Source: Alphaproteobacteria bacterium | GTDB lineage: Bacteria > Pseudomonadota > Alphaproteobacteria > Sphingomonadales > Kordiimonadaceae | Assembly: GCA_021774735.1 (NCBI GenBank) | Contig: JAJFIS010000038.1 | Location: 1-50,634 of the forward strand | Length of the DNA stretch: 50,634 nt | Direction of reading: 5' to 3' | Part shown: one piece after another, positions 24,171 to 33,070 of the stretch | How the letters are laid out: the number at the start of each line of letters is the position of its first letter | How positions within the stretch are numbered: position 1 is the first letter of the stretch | The notes under the pieces: model-generated | Database searches by the model: none | What the model was told of the DNA's origin: nothing | What the model saw: the letters and a program-made list of their open reading frames with translations, nothing else | Program-made: the position numbers and the translations under genes

Positions 24171-24182
24171 GCGCCTTTAGCT

Positions 24183-25142
24183 TTAAGCGATACCCGAATC
24201 ACCCATCGCTAAAAATTTCTCCCGGCGCGCTGCTTTCAACTGCGGGGGTGAAATGCCGTCCATATCCTGCAGCGCCGCTTCAAGGGCATCACCAAGCATA
24301 TCTATGGCGCGGGTTGGGTCCCGGTGGGCACCGCCAAGTGGCTCTGGCACGATACTATCAATGACCCCTAATTTTTGTAAGTCCTGCGCGGTGATCTTAA
24401 GCGCGTGGGCTGCATCTCTGGCTTTATCAGACGTGCGCCATAGTATGGAGGCACAGCCTTCTGGTGATATAACGCTGTAAATAGCATGTTCCATCATCAG
24501 TACTTTATTGCCCGCCGCAATGGCCACCGCGCCGCCAGAACCACCTTCGCCAAGGATACAAGCAATCACTGGCACCTTGACGCTCAAGCATTTCTCTGTT
24601 GAGCGCGCAATGGCCTCGGACTGGCCGCGCTCTTCAGCGCCCACACCCGGATAAGCGCCGGAGGTATCGATCATGGTTATTATAGGTAAGTTAAATTTCT
24701 CAGCCAGTTCCATCAGGCGGATGGCTTTTCGGTAGCCTTCAGGGCGGGCCATGCCGAAATTATGTTTGATCCGCGATTCGGTATCGAAGCCTTTTTCGTG
24801 GCCCATGACCACACAGGCCTTGCCGCGAAAGTGACAAAGACCGCCAAGGATGGCATCATCATCGCCAAAATTGCGGTCACCAGCGAGCGGTGTAAAGTCA
24901 CTAAACAAGCTGTCGGTCAGGTCAGAAAAATGGGGGCGTTCCGGATGGCGGGCCACTTGGGTTTTTTGCCATGGTCCCAATTTAGTGTAGGTTTCCCGCA
25001 GCATCTTATCAAGTTTGGTTTCTAATTGGCCAACCTCGCTTGTCAGGTCAACTTGTCCGCTACCACTTGCGAAACTACGCAGTTCACGGATTTTGCCTTC
25101 AAGTTCAGCGATAGGTTTTTCAAACTCGAGAAATGTCATCAT
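24183..25142 (-). CDS. accA: Acetyl-CoA carboxylase carboxyltransferase, alpha subunit
   Basis: AccA with AccD transfers carboxylate from carboxybiotin to acetyl-CoA, making malonyl-CoA for fatty acid synthesis in the cytosol. The 319-residue form (MMTFLEFEKPIAELEGKI) starts at 25142, where a GAGG/AAGG-rich site precedes it. The frame stays open 47 codons further upstream, but that extension is basic and unlike the family. Visible motifs are PEGYRKAIRLM, IDTSGAYPGVGAEERGQSEA and CILGEGGSGGAVAIAAGN, the oxyanion-hole glycines of the crotonase-like fold. Length and motifs are normal. It lies downstream of xerD on the same strand. Confidence 0.95.
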   Translation of the reverse strand: MMTFLEFEKPIAELEGKIRELRSFASGSGQVDLTSEVGQLETKLDKMLRETYTKLGPWQKTQVARHPERPHFSDLTDSLFSDFTPLAGDRNFGDDDAILGGLCHFRGKACVVMGHEKGFDTESRIKHNFGMARPEGYRKAIRLMELAEKFNLPIITMIDTSGAYPGVGAEERGQSEAIARSTEKCLSVKVPVIACILGEGGSGGAVAIAAGNKVLMMEHAIYSVISPEGCASILWRTSDKARDAAHALKITAQDLQKLGVIDSIVPEPLGGAHRDPTRAIDMLGDALEAALQDMDGISPPQLKAARREKFLAMGDSGIA

Positions 25143-25304
25143 GGCCTTTTCCTCTTGTTTCCGGTCCCGAAGTCCCTTTGCGCTTTTCGGCGGAGACTTT
25201 GTATTTTTCTGACTTTTCATGGAATAACTATAACCATGAATCGCATCAATGCGCAAATTGGCCCTTTCGGCTCGGCTTGTCAAGCACCTGATTGTGTTGA
25301 ACTA

Positions 25305-26213
25305 TCACCGTGCAAGGGGGTGTTTTTCCTGCACTAAGGCCTGCATGCGGGCGTCTAAAACATGGGTGTATATCTGGGTGGTTGAGATATCTGCGTGGCC
25401 CAGCACCTGCTGGACAGCCCTGAGATCAGCGCCGTGCGCCAGTAAATGGGTGGCGAAAGCATGGCGTAATTTGTGGGGGGAGACATGGGACGGCATCAAC
25501 CCAGCCCGCACCGCCAGCTCTTTGATCAATTGCCCAATCCGGCGCCGGGTTATATGGCCCTCTTTACTGCGGGATGGAAACAAAAAGCCACTAGGCTTGA
25601 GAGAATCACTCTCTATAGCCATCCTATAAGCCCTTAGCGCCGTGCGGGCCTTGTTGCTAAGCGGCACCATACGTTCCCGGCCACCCTTGCCGCGAATATG
25701 GATCATAACCGTATCAACGCCAATGGCGCGCAGGGGCAGGCTAACAAGCTCGCTTACCCGCAAGCCCGTGGCGTATAGCGTTTCCATTAAGGCGGCCATG
25801 CGCAGGGCCTTCTGTGTTCCCTCAGCCGCCTCTGCTTCGGCTTGATTCAAAAGCTTATCAATATCAACCTCGCTCAATACATGGGGCAGGGTCTGTGCTT
25901 TGCGGGGGGCAGATAGCGAAACAGCAGGATTATCAATCCGCAGACCCTCTCGGAATAGAAAGAGATAAAATTGTTTAATGGCTGATAGACGCCTCGCGGC
26001 GGTGCTGGGAGCCATGCCCCGCCGGTTTAAGTCGGCTATATATGCTCTCAGAGATTCGCTATCTGCATCAGCTAGAGATTTTTTTAAAAAGCTGCTCAGG
26101 TCACCTAGGTCGCGTCGATAAGCGTCTAAGCTATTTTGAGCCCGCCCTCGCTCGGCGGCGAGCATTTCCAGATATTGATCAATAAGCCGGGCGTCACGCA
26201 TGTGGGGCCTCAA
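25305..26213 (-). CDS. xerD: Site-specific tyrosine recombinase XerD
   Basis: XerD, with XerC, resolves chromosome dimers at dif near the terminus. The 302-residue protein has an N-terminal SAM-like DNA-binding domain (about 8-95) and the catalytic domain with the full active set: Arg152 (ATGLRVSEL), Lys176, His247 and Arg250 (HKLRHAFATH), His273 (LGHADISTT) and nucleophile Tyr282 (IYTHV). Its place beside a helical-repeat gene near aroK-aroB is the chromosomal alphaproteobacterial one, so it is housekeeping rather than a mobile-element integrase. An alternative start lies at 26201. Confidence 0.93.
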   Translation of the reverse strand: MRPHMRDARLIDQYLEMLAAERGRAQNSLDAYRRDLGDLSSFLKKSLADADSESLRAYIADLNRRGMAPSTAARRLSAIKQFYLFLFREGLRIDNPAVSLSAPRKAQTLPHVLSEVDIDKLLNQAEAEAAEGTQKALRMAALMETLYATGLRVSELVSLPLRAIGVDTVMIHIRGKGGRERMVPLSNKARTALRAYRMAIESDSLKPSGFLFPSRSKEGHITRRRIGQLIKELAVRAGLMPSHVSPHKLRHAFATHLLAHGADLRAVQQVLGHADISTTQIYTHVLDARMQALVQEKHPLAR

Positions 26214-26223
26214 GGTTCAAAGA

Positions 26224-28224
26224 TTAAAAACCGCGTAGCACCAATGCTTCTATCGCCAATTGCCGCGCTAAATATATATGCTGCTGTCGGTAAAGTGCAC
26301 CCACCACCGCGATGGTGGCGGCGGGTGATGCATTATCAAGGCCCGTGCCGGAAAGTAGTGCCACACTCGAGGCAAATAACCGGCTGGTGTCAGCATCGGC
26401 CTCGGCTTTCACCAAAGCCCGCCACGCCACCGGGCTTGCCGCTGCGGCACTCAAGGCACCAGTACCATTTTCAAGGCTCCGCCAAATATTTTCGTCAACC
26501 GTAATACCAAGGGCTTCGATCAGGCCAAGATACAAACTTGCACGCTCAAAGCGGTCATCACGGTCACCTTCTGCGGCCCACCATATGGCATAGCGGTTAT
26601 TACTAAGGTGTAAGTCTGTGTCAAAACCCGCAGTTACCAATAAAGGCCACAGGGCTATGAGAGCTTCGTCAATATCCACGTCTGCGCCAGCTGTGGAGCT
26701 GCGCAGTTTTTGTGTCCATGCTTGGGCTAAGGCTAGATCACCATTTAACATTGCCGCGCGGACCACAATGGCGGCTAATTCGGGCGCTTCTAAAATAGTT
26801 TCAGCATTTGGTGACATCTGGACCAATGCCCCAGACACCGGTGTAAGATAACCACCAAGCAAAGCTTGATGCCAAAGGGGTACATACTGTGTAAGGCGGG
26901 CTTCAACATCTTTTTCGGCTAAAGCGCTTTTGATCTGCCTAATGGTCTCAGGCCAAGGGGTTGGGGCGTCATCTGCGCCGTCCTCGCCGCCTGCTTTAGG
27001 GCTTAACCCAGCATCGCCCAACATAGCGAAACGCAGCAATTGTTTAGCGGTGGTCCAGCCATTTAACCCAGCATGGTCCAGCAAAGCTTGCCGTGCAGAA
27101 ACATCAAGGCCGGAATAATCCAACAATAGTCCAAGTGCAAAAGGGTCAATATTATTGCGGTTAATTTTAGTGACTTTGGCCGCTGCAAGCTCAATGGCAA
27201 CAGCGGTTAAGACATCAACATTTACGGGGTCGGATAGTATGAAGGGTTCGCCCTCACTATTTGGCTGTTGTGCCAAAAGACTAATCTGGTCAATCAGCTG
27301 TAAATAAGCTGGGCTGGCGGCCTGTAATTCTTCCAAAAGACCCAAATGAAAATCAGTGCTGTTTGCGTCACCGTTGATGGCATGACATAGGGTTTTCAGC
27401 CGTAGCCAAAAATTACTATCCCCATTTTCTGTGGCGGCAAATTTGCAGGCACTGCCATAATCACTGGTTAAAAGCGCACTGATTGTGCGTTCTTTAACAA
27501 GCCCCCTGAAATCCCAATCTCCCGGCAGGTCGCGGATAAGGGCCGTATATCCCCCGTGGTCCGCAGTTCGGTGCAAACCGCTTAGACGTGCGCTGAGCAA
27601 AGCATATACTTCTTCCTCATCGGTGTAATTGGTAATGTCATATGGGGAGCGCAATAACAACTCGGCCATATATTTCAGCGTTGGCGACTGGGACGGTGCT
27701 CCAAGCAGGTTTAATTGGCGAATTATTTCGCTGCGTTCGTGCCCTTGCCAAAGCGGTGTAGTATCTAGGCGGTATGCGCTCACAATGCTGGGGTCGAGCC
27801 GTTTTAAGTTCTGGCTCACGATGCCAGATGTTTGGTCTGGGGTTTCTTGTGCCGCTGCAATGTTTTGGTCACGTGATGGATTATTATCTTGGCCTTCCGC
27901 TTGTTTTTCAGCTTCTGAAAACTTTGGTGGCTGGATACTGCCCTTGGGCATGAAGGGTTGCGGGATGATTCTGCTGGGGACGGACAGTTCTGGCATGGCC
28001 GTGCGGGCAACAATGGGCTTGCCGCCCACATGGAAAGTTGCTTTTTTCTTTTTCTTGTCCGCTGGCGAAGGGGCTTCCTTGCCCTGAGATGCTTTTGGAG
28101 CTTCAGGGCTTACTTCCTGCACGGCACTAACAGGGGCACCAAAAAGCATTATAGCTAGCACAGCCGATGACACAGCGCGTAAAGATGGCCTTGAAGGCGC
28201 TTTATCCTGGGAAACGATCATCAT
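26224..28224 (-). CDS. Secreted or periplasmic helical-repeat protein, unknown function
   Basis: This 666-residue protein has an N-terminal hydrophobic segment at about residues 16-35 (SSAVLAIMLFGAPVSAVQ), consistent with a signal peptide. A Pro/Lys-rich low-complexity stretch with KKKKK near 60 follows, then a long all-helical region from about 140. That region is Leu/Ala-rich with paired helices suggestive of TPR-like or Sel1-like solenoids, although no repeat is clear enough to name. Comparable proteins sit next to xerD and aroK in other alphaproteobacteria, as I recall. It starts inside the upstream 43-residue gene, so the two are coupled; xerD follows after 10 bases. Confidence 0.75.
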   Translation of the reverse strand: MMIVSQDKAPSRPSLRAVSSAVLAIMLFGAPVSAVQEVSPEAPKASQGKEAPSPADKKKKKATFHVGGKPIVARTAMPELSVPSRIIPQPFMPKGSIQPPKFSEAEKQAEGQDNNPSRDQNIAAAQETPDQTSGIVSQNLKRLDPSIVSAYRLDTTPLWQGHERSEIIRQLNLLGAPSQSPTLKYMAELLLRSPYDITNYTDEEEVYALLSARLSGLHRTADHGGYTALIRDLPGDWDFRGLVKERTISALLTSDYGSACKFAATENGDSNFWLRLKTLCHAINGDANSTDFHLGLLEELQAASPAYLQLIDQISLLAQQPNSEGEPFILSDPVNVDVLTAVAIELAAAKVTKINRNNIDPFALGLLLDYSGLDVSARQALLDHAGLNGWTTAKQLLRFAMLGDAGLSPKAGGEDGADDAPTPWPETIRQIKSALAEKDVEARLTQYVPLWHQALLGGYLTPVSGALVQMSPNAETILEAPELAAIVVRAAMLNGDLALAQAWTQKLRSSTAGADVDIDEALIALWPLLVTAGFDTDLHLSNNRYAIWWAAEGDRDDRFERASLYLGLIEALGITVDENIWRSLENGTGALSAAAASPVAWRALVKAEADADTSRLFASSVALLSGTGLDNASPAATIAVVGALYRQQHIYLARQLAIEALVLRGF

Positions 28225-28333
28225 TCAGGGTCTTGCTCACTTGCTTTTCTGGTGCTGGAATATCCCAAGTCATCAGAAATATAGCACCGGCAGCGATTGC
28301 CAGTAAAATAACGATGGTTATGATTTTGGCCAT
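28202..28333 (-). CDS. Small single-pass membrane protein, 43 residues
   Basis: On the minus strand an ATG at 28333-28331 opens a 43-codon frame ending in TAA at 28204-28202. The product is MAKIITIVILLAIAAGAIFL followed by MTWDIPAPEKQVSKTLNDDRFPG: a membrane helix and a short polar tail. The last 23 bases overlap the start of the 666-residue gene in another frame, a sign of translational coupling. The order (short hydrophobic protein, secreted helical protein, xerD, divergent from aroK) and the motif TWDIPAP look conserved in relatives from memory. Only a weak GAGAAG ribosome binding site is visible. Function is unknown. Confidence 0.7.
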   Translation of the reverse strand: MAKIITIVILLAIAAGAIFLMTWDIPAPEKQVSKTLNDDRFPG

Positions 28334-28581
28334 ATTTAGGTACTTCTCGTCTCAATTTAAACCAGTTTCCAAGCGGTTATAGGCGCATCAAGCCCTTCAA
28401 GTCCAGCCTTGACGCAGGCTATTGTGCTGACCGATTATGGCACAAGCGTGATTAAAGGGTTATTAAGCTATATATAGGCGCGGCAGTTTGTGGCCAAAAA
28501 GCCTTGAAAGTGAGGCCTATTACATATTTTCCTCTGACTGCTTATTGCCACATAAGATGCATATTGCTAAAGACTTCCTCT

Positions 28582-29181
28582 ATGGACAGTGAAGAAAATA
28601 CAGATAACATCAATGATGGTGGTCTCTCTCGGGGGGATAAAGGCGGTGGGATAGACCTTGGCCAGCGTACATTGGTGCTCATCGGCCTAATGGGAGCCGG
28701 CAAAACGACGGTTGGTAGGCGGCTGGCAAGGCGGTTAAAGATTAAATTTGTTGATTCTGATGAAGAGATTGAAAAAGCGGCAAACTTAAAAGTTGCCGAT
28801 ATCTTCGATATTTACGGTGAGGCTGAGTTCCGCTCTCTTGAGCGCCGGGTGATTGAGCGTATCTTAAGCGGTGACCCGGTAGTGCTTGCGACAGGGGGCG
28901 GCGCTTTCATGGACCCTGAGACCCGGGCACTTATAAAAACAGAGGCCTTGTCGGTTTGGTTAGACGCAAATATTGAAGTGCTGGTAGAGCGCACAGGAAG
29001 GCGCGATACAAGACCCCTGCTGAAGCAAGGTGACCCCAAAGAGATTTTACGAGCACTAGCTGAAAAGCGTAATCCGGTTTATGCTGAAGCGGACCTGCGT
29101 GTGCCAAGTGAAGGTGGGGCACATAATGACGTGGTTGAGGCGGTCCTAGCAAAATTGCAACAGGTAGGTTCAAATATATGA
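28582..29181 (+). CDS. aroK: Shikimate kinase
   Basis: AroK phosphorylates shikimate at the 3-OH with ATP in aromatic amino acid synthesis. The 199-residue form starts at 28582 (MDSEENTDN); a TTG 78 bases upstream would add an atypical basic, hydrophobic stretch. Motifs: Walker [29 protein letters not shown] (substrate-binding Asp), [22 protein letters not shown] and the lid RDTRPLLK. The N-terminal 25 residues before the kinase core are a short acidic/Gly-rich extension. The stop overlaps the aroB start (ATGA), so the two steps are translationally coupled. Confidence 0.95.
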   Translation: MDSEENTDNINDGGLSRGDKGGGIDLGQRTLVLIGLMGAGKTTVGRRLARRLKIKFVDSDEEIEKAANLKVADIFDIYGEAEFRSLERRVIERILSGDPVVLATGGGAFMDPETRALIKTEALSVWLDANIEVLVERTGRRDTRPLLKQGDPKEILRALAEKRNPVYAEADLRVPSEGGAHNDVVEAVLAKLQQVGSNI

Positions 29182-30323
29182 TCAGTGAAGAGGGCCATAA
29201 AATAGTGGAGAATGTGTCAGACATCATTTCTGTTGAATTGAGTGAACGCAGTTATGATATTGTCATTGGCAATGGGCTAATTTCTCGTTTGGGAACCCTG
29301 ATCAGTCCTTTGTTAGCGCGGCCATTCACGGTTATCGTTACCGACGAAAATGTTGCTGATGAATGGCTGCAGCCAGCAACTGAAGCCTTATCAAATAGCG
29401 GCATAAGCTGCGAAACGATTATTCTGCCGGCGGGAGAGGCGAGCAAAAGTTTTGCAAGTTTCGAGCATTTAACCAGCGAATTACTGACAAAAGGCGTTGA
29501 ACGACGCGACCACATCATTGCGCTGGGTGGCGGTGTGATTGGGGACCTGACCGGCTTTGCGGCGGCGACCTTGCGCCGGGGTATGGGCTTTATTCAGGTG
29601 CCCACCAGTTTGCTAGCCCAAGTTGATAGCTCGGTCGGCGGAAAAACCGGCATCAACAGCACAAAGGGTAAAAATTTGGTTGGTGCTTTTCACCAACCCG
29701 CCTTGGTGGTCGCTGATTTGGACACGCTTGACACCCTCCCCATGCGCGAAATGAAGGCGGGTTACGCCGAAGTGGTCAAATACGGCCTAATCGATGATCC
29801 CGGCTTTTTTGGATGGTTAGAGCAAAATGGTGAAAGCTTGATCGCTGGCGATAAAGCAGCACAAGGCCATGCGGTTAGTGTTTGTTGCCGGGCAAAAGCA
29901 CGCATAGTGGCGGAAGATGAGCTGGAAAAGGGCAAACGAGCACTTTTGAATTTGGGTCATACCTTTGGTCATGCTCTAGAAGCTGAATGCGGCTATGACG
30001 GCAGTTTATTGCACGGCGAGGCGGTTGCTATAGGCATGGTGCAAGCTTTACAAATGTCTGAGGCGATGGGAATTTGCGAGCAGGGTAGCAGCCTGAAAGT
30101 AGCCGAGCATTTGTCAACAATAGGTTTGCCTGTGGCAATTGCTGACTTGGCTCAAAATTTCAAAGTTGATGATTTGATCAGCCATATGATGCAAGACAAA
30201 AAGGTTGAAAGTGGTAAGCTGGTCTTTGTTTTAGCCAGTGCAATAGGCGCGGCAGAAGTACGGCGTGACGTTTCGCTTGATCAATTGCGCATGTTGCTGG
30301 ATCATGGGCAGCAAGGGCAATAG
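29178..30323 (+). CDS. aroB: 3-dehydroquinate synthase
   Basis: AroB converts DAHP to 3-dehydroquinate, the second step of the shikimate pathway, using NAD and a divalent metal. The 381-residue protein shows the NAD and substrate loop [35 protein letters not shown], and the metal ligands in [12 protein letters not shown] (Glu), [11 protein letters not shown] (His) and [11 protein letters not shown] (His). Length is normal. It overlaps aroK by four bases and is followed after 12 bases by a CorC/HlyC-type gene, an operon order common in alphaproteobacteria. Confidence 0.96.
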   Translation: MISEEGHKIVENVSDIISVELSERSYDIVIGNGLISRLGTLISPLLARPFTVIVTDENVADEWLQPATEALSNSGISCETIILPAGEASKSFASFEHLTSELLTKGVERRDHIIALGGGVIGDLTGFAAATLRRGMGFIQVPTSLLAQVDSSVGGKTGINSTKGKNLVGAFHQPALVVADLDTLDTLPMREMKAGYAEVVKYGLIDDPGFFGWLEQNGESLIAGDKAAQGHAVSVCCRAKARIVAEDELEKGKRALLNLGHTFGHALEAECGYDGSLLHGEAVAIGMVQALQMSEAMGICEQGSSLKVAEHLSTIGLPVAIADLAQNFKVDDLISHMMQDKKVESGKLVFVLASAIGAAEVRRDVSLDQLRMLLDHGQQGQ

Positions 30324-30335
30324 GGCCTCTTTGGG

Positions 30336-31640
30336 ATGAGAACCACAGTGCTGGAAAGTTTTTATCAAAATGCTGAAATTTGGATCACCTCCTTAGTGAT
30401 CTTTTTGTTGCTGATGCTTTCGGGGCTTTTTTCAGGTTCTGAAACGGCACTGACGGCTGCATCAAAGGCCCGCATTCACCAGATGCAAAAGCAAGGGCAC
30501 AAAAAAGCCCTTAGGGTCGCCAAGTTGATGGAAGACAAAGAACGATTAATCGGTGCTATCTTACTGGGCAATAATCTCGTTAATATATTGGCCTCTGCTC
30601 TTGCTACCAGCATGTTTATCCAATTATCCGGTGAAACAGGGGTGGTCTGGGCAACCTTGGTGATGACTATATTGGTACTAGTATTTGCCGAAGTCTTGCC
30701 CAAATCATACGCAATAGCAAACCCGGACCGGATGGCACTGGGTGTTTCAAGTTTTATAACGGTTATTGTTTGGCTCTTTGCGCCTATTGTTGCATTGGTT
30801 CGGGCAATTGTGCGCACCACTTTCCGACTGTTTGGTGTCGATATTTCGAGGTTTGGCGGCGTGTTAAACCCTGCTGATGAGATCAGGGGTGCTATTGATC
30901 TGCATAAGCATGAGGGCGGCATTGTTAAAGAAGATAGGGATATGTTGGGCTCGATCCTTGATCTGGATGATGTGACGGTTGAAGATGTGATGGTCCATCG
31001 CAGCCAAATGGAAATGCTGGAAATAACTGACCACCCAGAAGAGATTGTCAGCAAGATAGTTCGTTCCAGCCATACCCGCATGCCACTGTTTGACGGCGAT
31101 GCCGATAATATTGTTGGTATCCTGCATGCCAAAGACGTGCTGCGCGCCACCCGGGTGGTTGGCGGGGCAGTGTCGCGGTTAAATGTTCGCCGGGTGATGA
31201 CCAAGCCATGGTTTGTACCTGAAACAACATCACTGCGGGAGCAGCTTAATGCTTTTCTTGAGCGCCGCAGTCACTTTGCCCTAGTGGTGGATGAATATGG
31301 TGCCATCCAAGGGCTGGTCACGCTTGAGGATATTTTAGAAGAAATTGTCGGTGACATTACCGACGAGCATGATTTTGAATTGCAAGGTGTCCGCCAACTT
31401 GGCGATGGATCTGTGATGGTGGAAGGGTCGGTTTCGATCCGTGATCTTAACCGCATGTTTGATTGGAACCTGCCCGATGAGGATGCCATTACGGTTGCGG
31501 GCTTAGTGATTTATGAAGTGGAAAATATCCCCATCGTTGGGCAGACCTTCCGCTTTCATGGCTTTCAGTTTGAAATTGCTGGTCGCAAGCGTAACCAGAT
31601 AACTCAGATAAAATTGCGGCGAATGAAAACTGGAATATAG
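30336..31640 (+). CDS. CNNM/CorC-HlyC family transporter (DUF21 plus CBS pair)
   Basis: This 434-residue inner-membrane protein has an N-terminal DUF21/CNNM domain with about four hydrophobic helices (residues 15-38, 68-95, 102-122, 138-165) and the motif GLFSGSETALTAASKARI. Two CBS domains at about 215-335 follow (VEDVMVHRSQM, VDEYGAIQGLVTLEDILEEI), then a C-terminal CorC_HlyC domain. Family members act in magnesium or cobalt export; 'hemolysin' is a historical label. It is the third gene of the aroK-aroB unit, with mutT 21 bases downstream. Ion specificity cannot be read from sequence. Confidence 0.88.
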   Translation: MRTTVLESFYQNAEIWITSLVIFLLLMLSGLFSGSETALTAASKARIHQMQKQGHKKALRVAKLMEDKERLIGAILLGNNLVNILASALATSMFIQLSGETGVVWATLVMTILVLVFAEVLPKSYAIANPDRMALGVSSFITVIVWLFAPIVALVRAIVRTTFRLFGVDISRFGGVLNPADEIRGAIDLHKHEGGIVKEDRDMLGSILDLDDVTVEDVMVHRSQMEMLEITDHPEEIVSKIVRSSHTRMPLFDGDADNIVGILHAKDVLRATRVVGGAVSRLNVRRVMTKPWFVPETTSLREQLNAFLERRSHFALVVDEYGAIQGLVTLEDILEEIVGDITDEHDFELQGVRQLGDGSVMVEGSVSIRDLNRMFDWNLPDEDAITVAGLVIYEVENIPIVGQTFRFHGFQFEIAGRKRNQITQIKLRRMKTGI

Positions 31641-31661
31641 GATTAGGATACCCCCTGAGTT

Positions 31662-32114
31662 ATGGATGACGATGAATTTGAATGCCCAAATCCACAAGTG
31701 CGCGTAGCCGCTGGCCTGCCGGTGGTGTTGGTAGCGGCGGTAGCGCTGGTGGATGTTGACGGGCGGATTTTACTGGGCGAGCGCCCTTTGGGCAAAAGCA
31801 TGGCGGGCCTGTGGGAGTTTCCTGGCGGCAAGGTTGAAGCAGGTGAACTGCCCGAAGAAGCCTTGGTGCGTGAGCTGAAGGAAGAGCTGGGGATCGATAT
31901 TTCGGCTTCTTGTCTCGCTCCCTTTGTCTTTGCCTCCCATTCTTATGAAGACTTTCACTTGCTGATGCCCTTGTTCTTGTGCCGTAAATGGAAGGGGCTT
32001 GTAACCCCATGTGAGGGTCAGCGCTTGAAATGGGTGCGCGCCAGTGAGCTGGCAAACTACCCCATGCCACCTGCCGACATACCCCTAGTGGCCATGCTCC
32101 GCGATTTTATTTAA
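31662..32114 (+). CDS. mutT: Nudix hydrolase, MutT type (8-oxo-dGTP diphosphatase)
   Basis: MutT removes oxidised dGTP from the nucleotide pool, preventing A:T to C:G mutations. The 150-residue protein has the full Nudix box GKVEAGELPEEALVRELKEE, with the metal-binding Glu residues of REx2EE, preceded by the substrate segment MAGLWEFPGG. The N-terminus has a short acidic extension. It continues the aroK-aroB-CorC unit and its last four bases overlap the end of the convergent methyltransferase gene. Other Nudix substrates are possible, but length and motif favour MutT. Confidence 0.88.
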   Translation: MDDDEFECPNPQVRVAAGLPVVLVAAVALVDVDGRILLGERPLGKSMAGLWEFPGGKVEAGELPEEALVRELKEELGIDISASCLAPFVFASHSYEDFHLLMPLFLCRKWKGLVTPCEGQRLKWVRASELANYPMPPADIPLVAMLRDFI

Positions 32115-32986
32115 GGGGCTTTGTTATTGAAACTTAGGTTGCCTAGAGCGTCGGCCAAGCTGGTCGTGGCGCTGCCGGGCTTTAAGGGTTTTTGCTGGCT
32201 ATCATGGGGGTGCCAGCCGGTCATATATAAAATTTGGAAGGTGGCGGGTACCCTGCCATCGGCGCGGCCATATTTTTCACGGTACAGTGCCACCGCCCGC
32301 ATCAAAGTATCGCGGCGCAGGGGCTTACGGCTACGGCTGAGAAGGGCATTTGTTTCCCCCATACCGCGCAGGTCGGCAAGCAAGCTAAAAGGGTCTGCGT
32401 AATGCACGGTGATGGTGTCACTGTCAGCAACCGGCAAGGCGAAGCCCGCGCGCTGCAATAGTCCACCCAAGTCACGCACATCCGCGAAGGGAGAGACCCG
32501 CGGGCTAACACCGCCGGTGGTTTCTTCTTCTGCCTGCATCAAGCTATGACGCAGTTCGGTAAGCGTATCACCGCCAAACATGGAAGCGAGGAAAAGCCCG
32601 TCGGGCTTAAGCGCTCTTTGCATTTGGATCATGGCCCCCGGTAGGTCATTGACCCAGTGGAGAGCGAGATTGCTGGTGATGAGATCAAAGGAGGCGGGCT
32701 TGAAGGGCAGCAATTCTTCGTCAAATTCAATACCAGCGGGGTAGTTTTTATCAGTGCTGTTTCCTGTAAAATTCAGTATATCTGCTTTATTCTCAGGGGC
32801 TCGCATGGAATTTCCGAGGCAAAGTTGATCGGGGAAGCGCCGGTTAATTTCCTCTAAGCGTTCCTTTAGACGATCAGCAACCTCATCAAACAAAAAGCTA
32901 AACTTGTTAAAATTTATTGCCGCGCGCTGGCGGTGACGGCGCACCAATTGGTGGTCAAAAATTTCTATGCTATTTTCTGCGCTCAT
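32111..32986 (-). CDS. SAM-dependent methyltransferase-like protein (NDUFAF5/BioC family)
   Basis: This 291-residue protein starts at 32986 (MSAENSIEIFDHQLVRRHRQ). It resembles the alphaproteobacterial BioC-like group whose mitochondrial relative, NDUFAF5, hydroxylates an arginine of complex I. Features: IFDHQLVRRHRQRAA at the N-terminus, a Rossmann-like core, SFDLITSNLALHWVNDLP (motif IV region), RALKPDGLFLASMFGGDTLTELR, and the conserved tail LYREKYGRADGRVPATFQILYMTGW. The SAM-binding glycine loop is weak: the expected GxGxG region is replaced by LNFTGNSTDKNYP. Whether it methylates or hydroxylates is unknown. It is divergent from comF. Confidence 0.8.
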   Translation of the reverse strand: MSAENSIEIFDHQLVRRHRQRAAINFNKFSFLFDEVADRLKERLEEINRRFPDQLCLGNSMRAPENKADILNFTGNSTDKNYPAGIEFDEELLPFKPASFDLITSNLALHWVNDLPGAMIQMQRALKPDGLFLASMFGGDTLTELRHSLMQAEEETTGGVSPRVSPFADVRDLGGLLQRAGFALPVADSDTITVHYADPFSLLADLRGMGETNALLSRSRKPLRRDTLMRAVALYREKYGRADGRVPATFQILYMTGWHPHDSQQKPLKPGSATTSLADALGNLSFNNKAP

Positions 32987-33070
32987 AATGTTTGGCTCTA
33001 TGCCATGACTGGGCCATGTGTGGAAAGGGCAAATATTGGCGACAGGCAACTTTGCTGCTATAACCGGTTT

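Larger units (their letters stand above)
23704..24182 (-). promoter_or_regulatory. nrd control region (479-base spacer, no gene)
   Basis: This spacer holds no credible gene. From the accA side it contains a weak hairpin, a perfect DnaA box, two NrdR-type boxes 32 bases apart, a promoter overlapping the inner box, and a third NrdR-like palindrome. A leader of about 280 bases then follows to the nrdA ATG. A second TATAAT-like hexamer on the minus strand (23874-23879) has no good -35. I see no riboswitch signature in the leader. Confidence 0.7.

Noticed and set aside
25143-25283. N-terminal extension of accA
   Set aside because: The extra 47 residues are basic and unlike AccA, and a GAGG/AAGG site sits just before the internal ATG pair.
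25305-26213. Integrase of a genomic island
   Set aside because: Sequence and synteny (helical-repeat gene, aroK-aroB) fit housekeeping XerD; no att repeats or cargo genes adjoin it.
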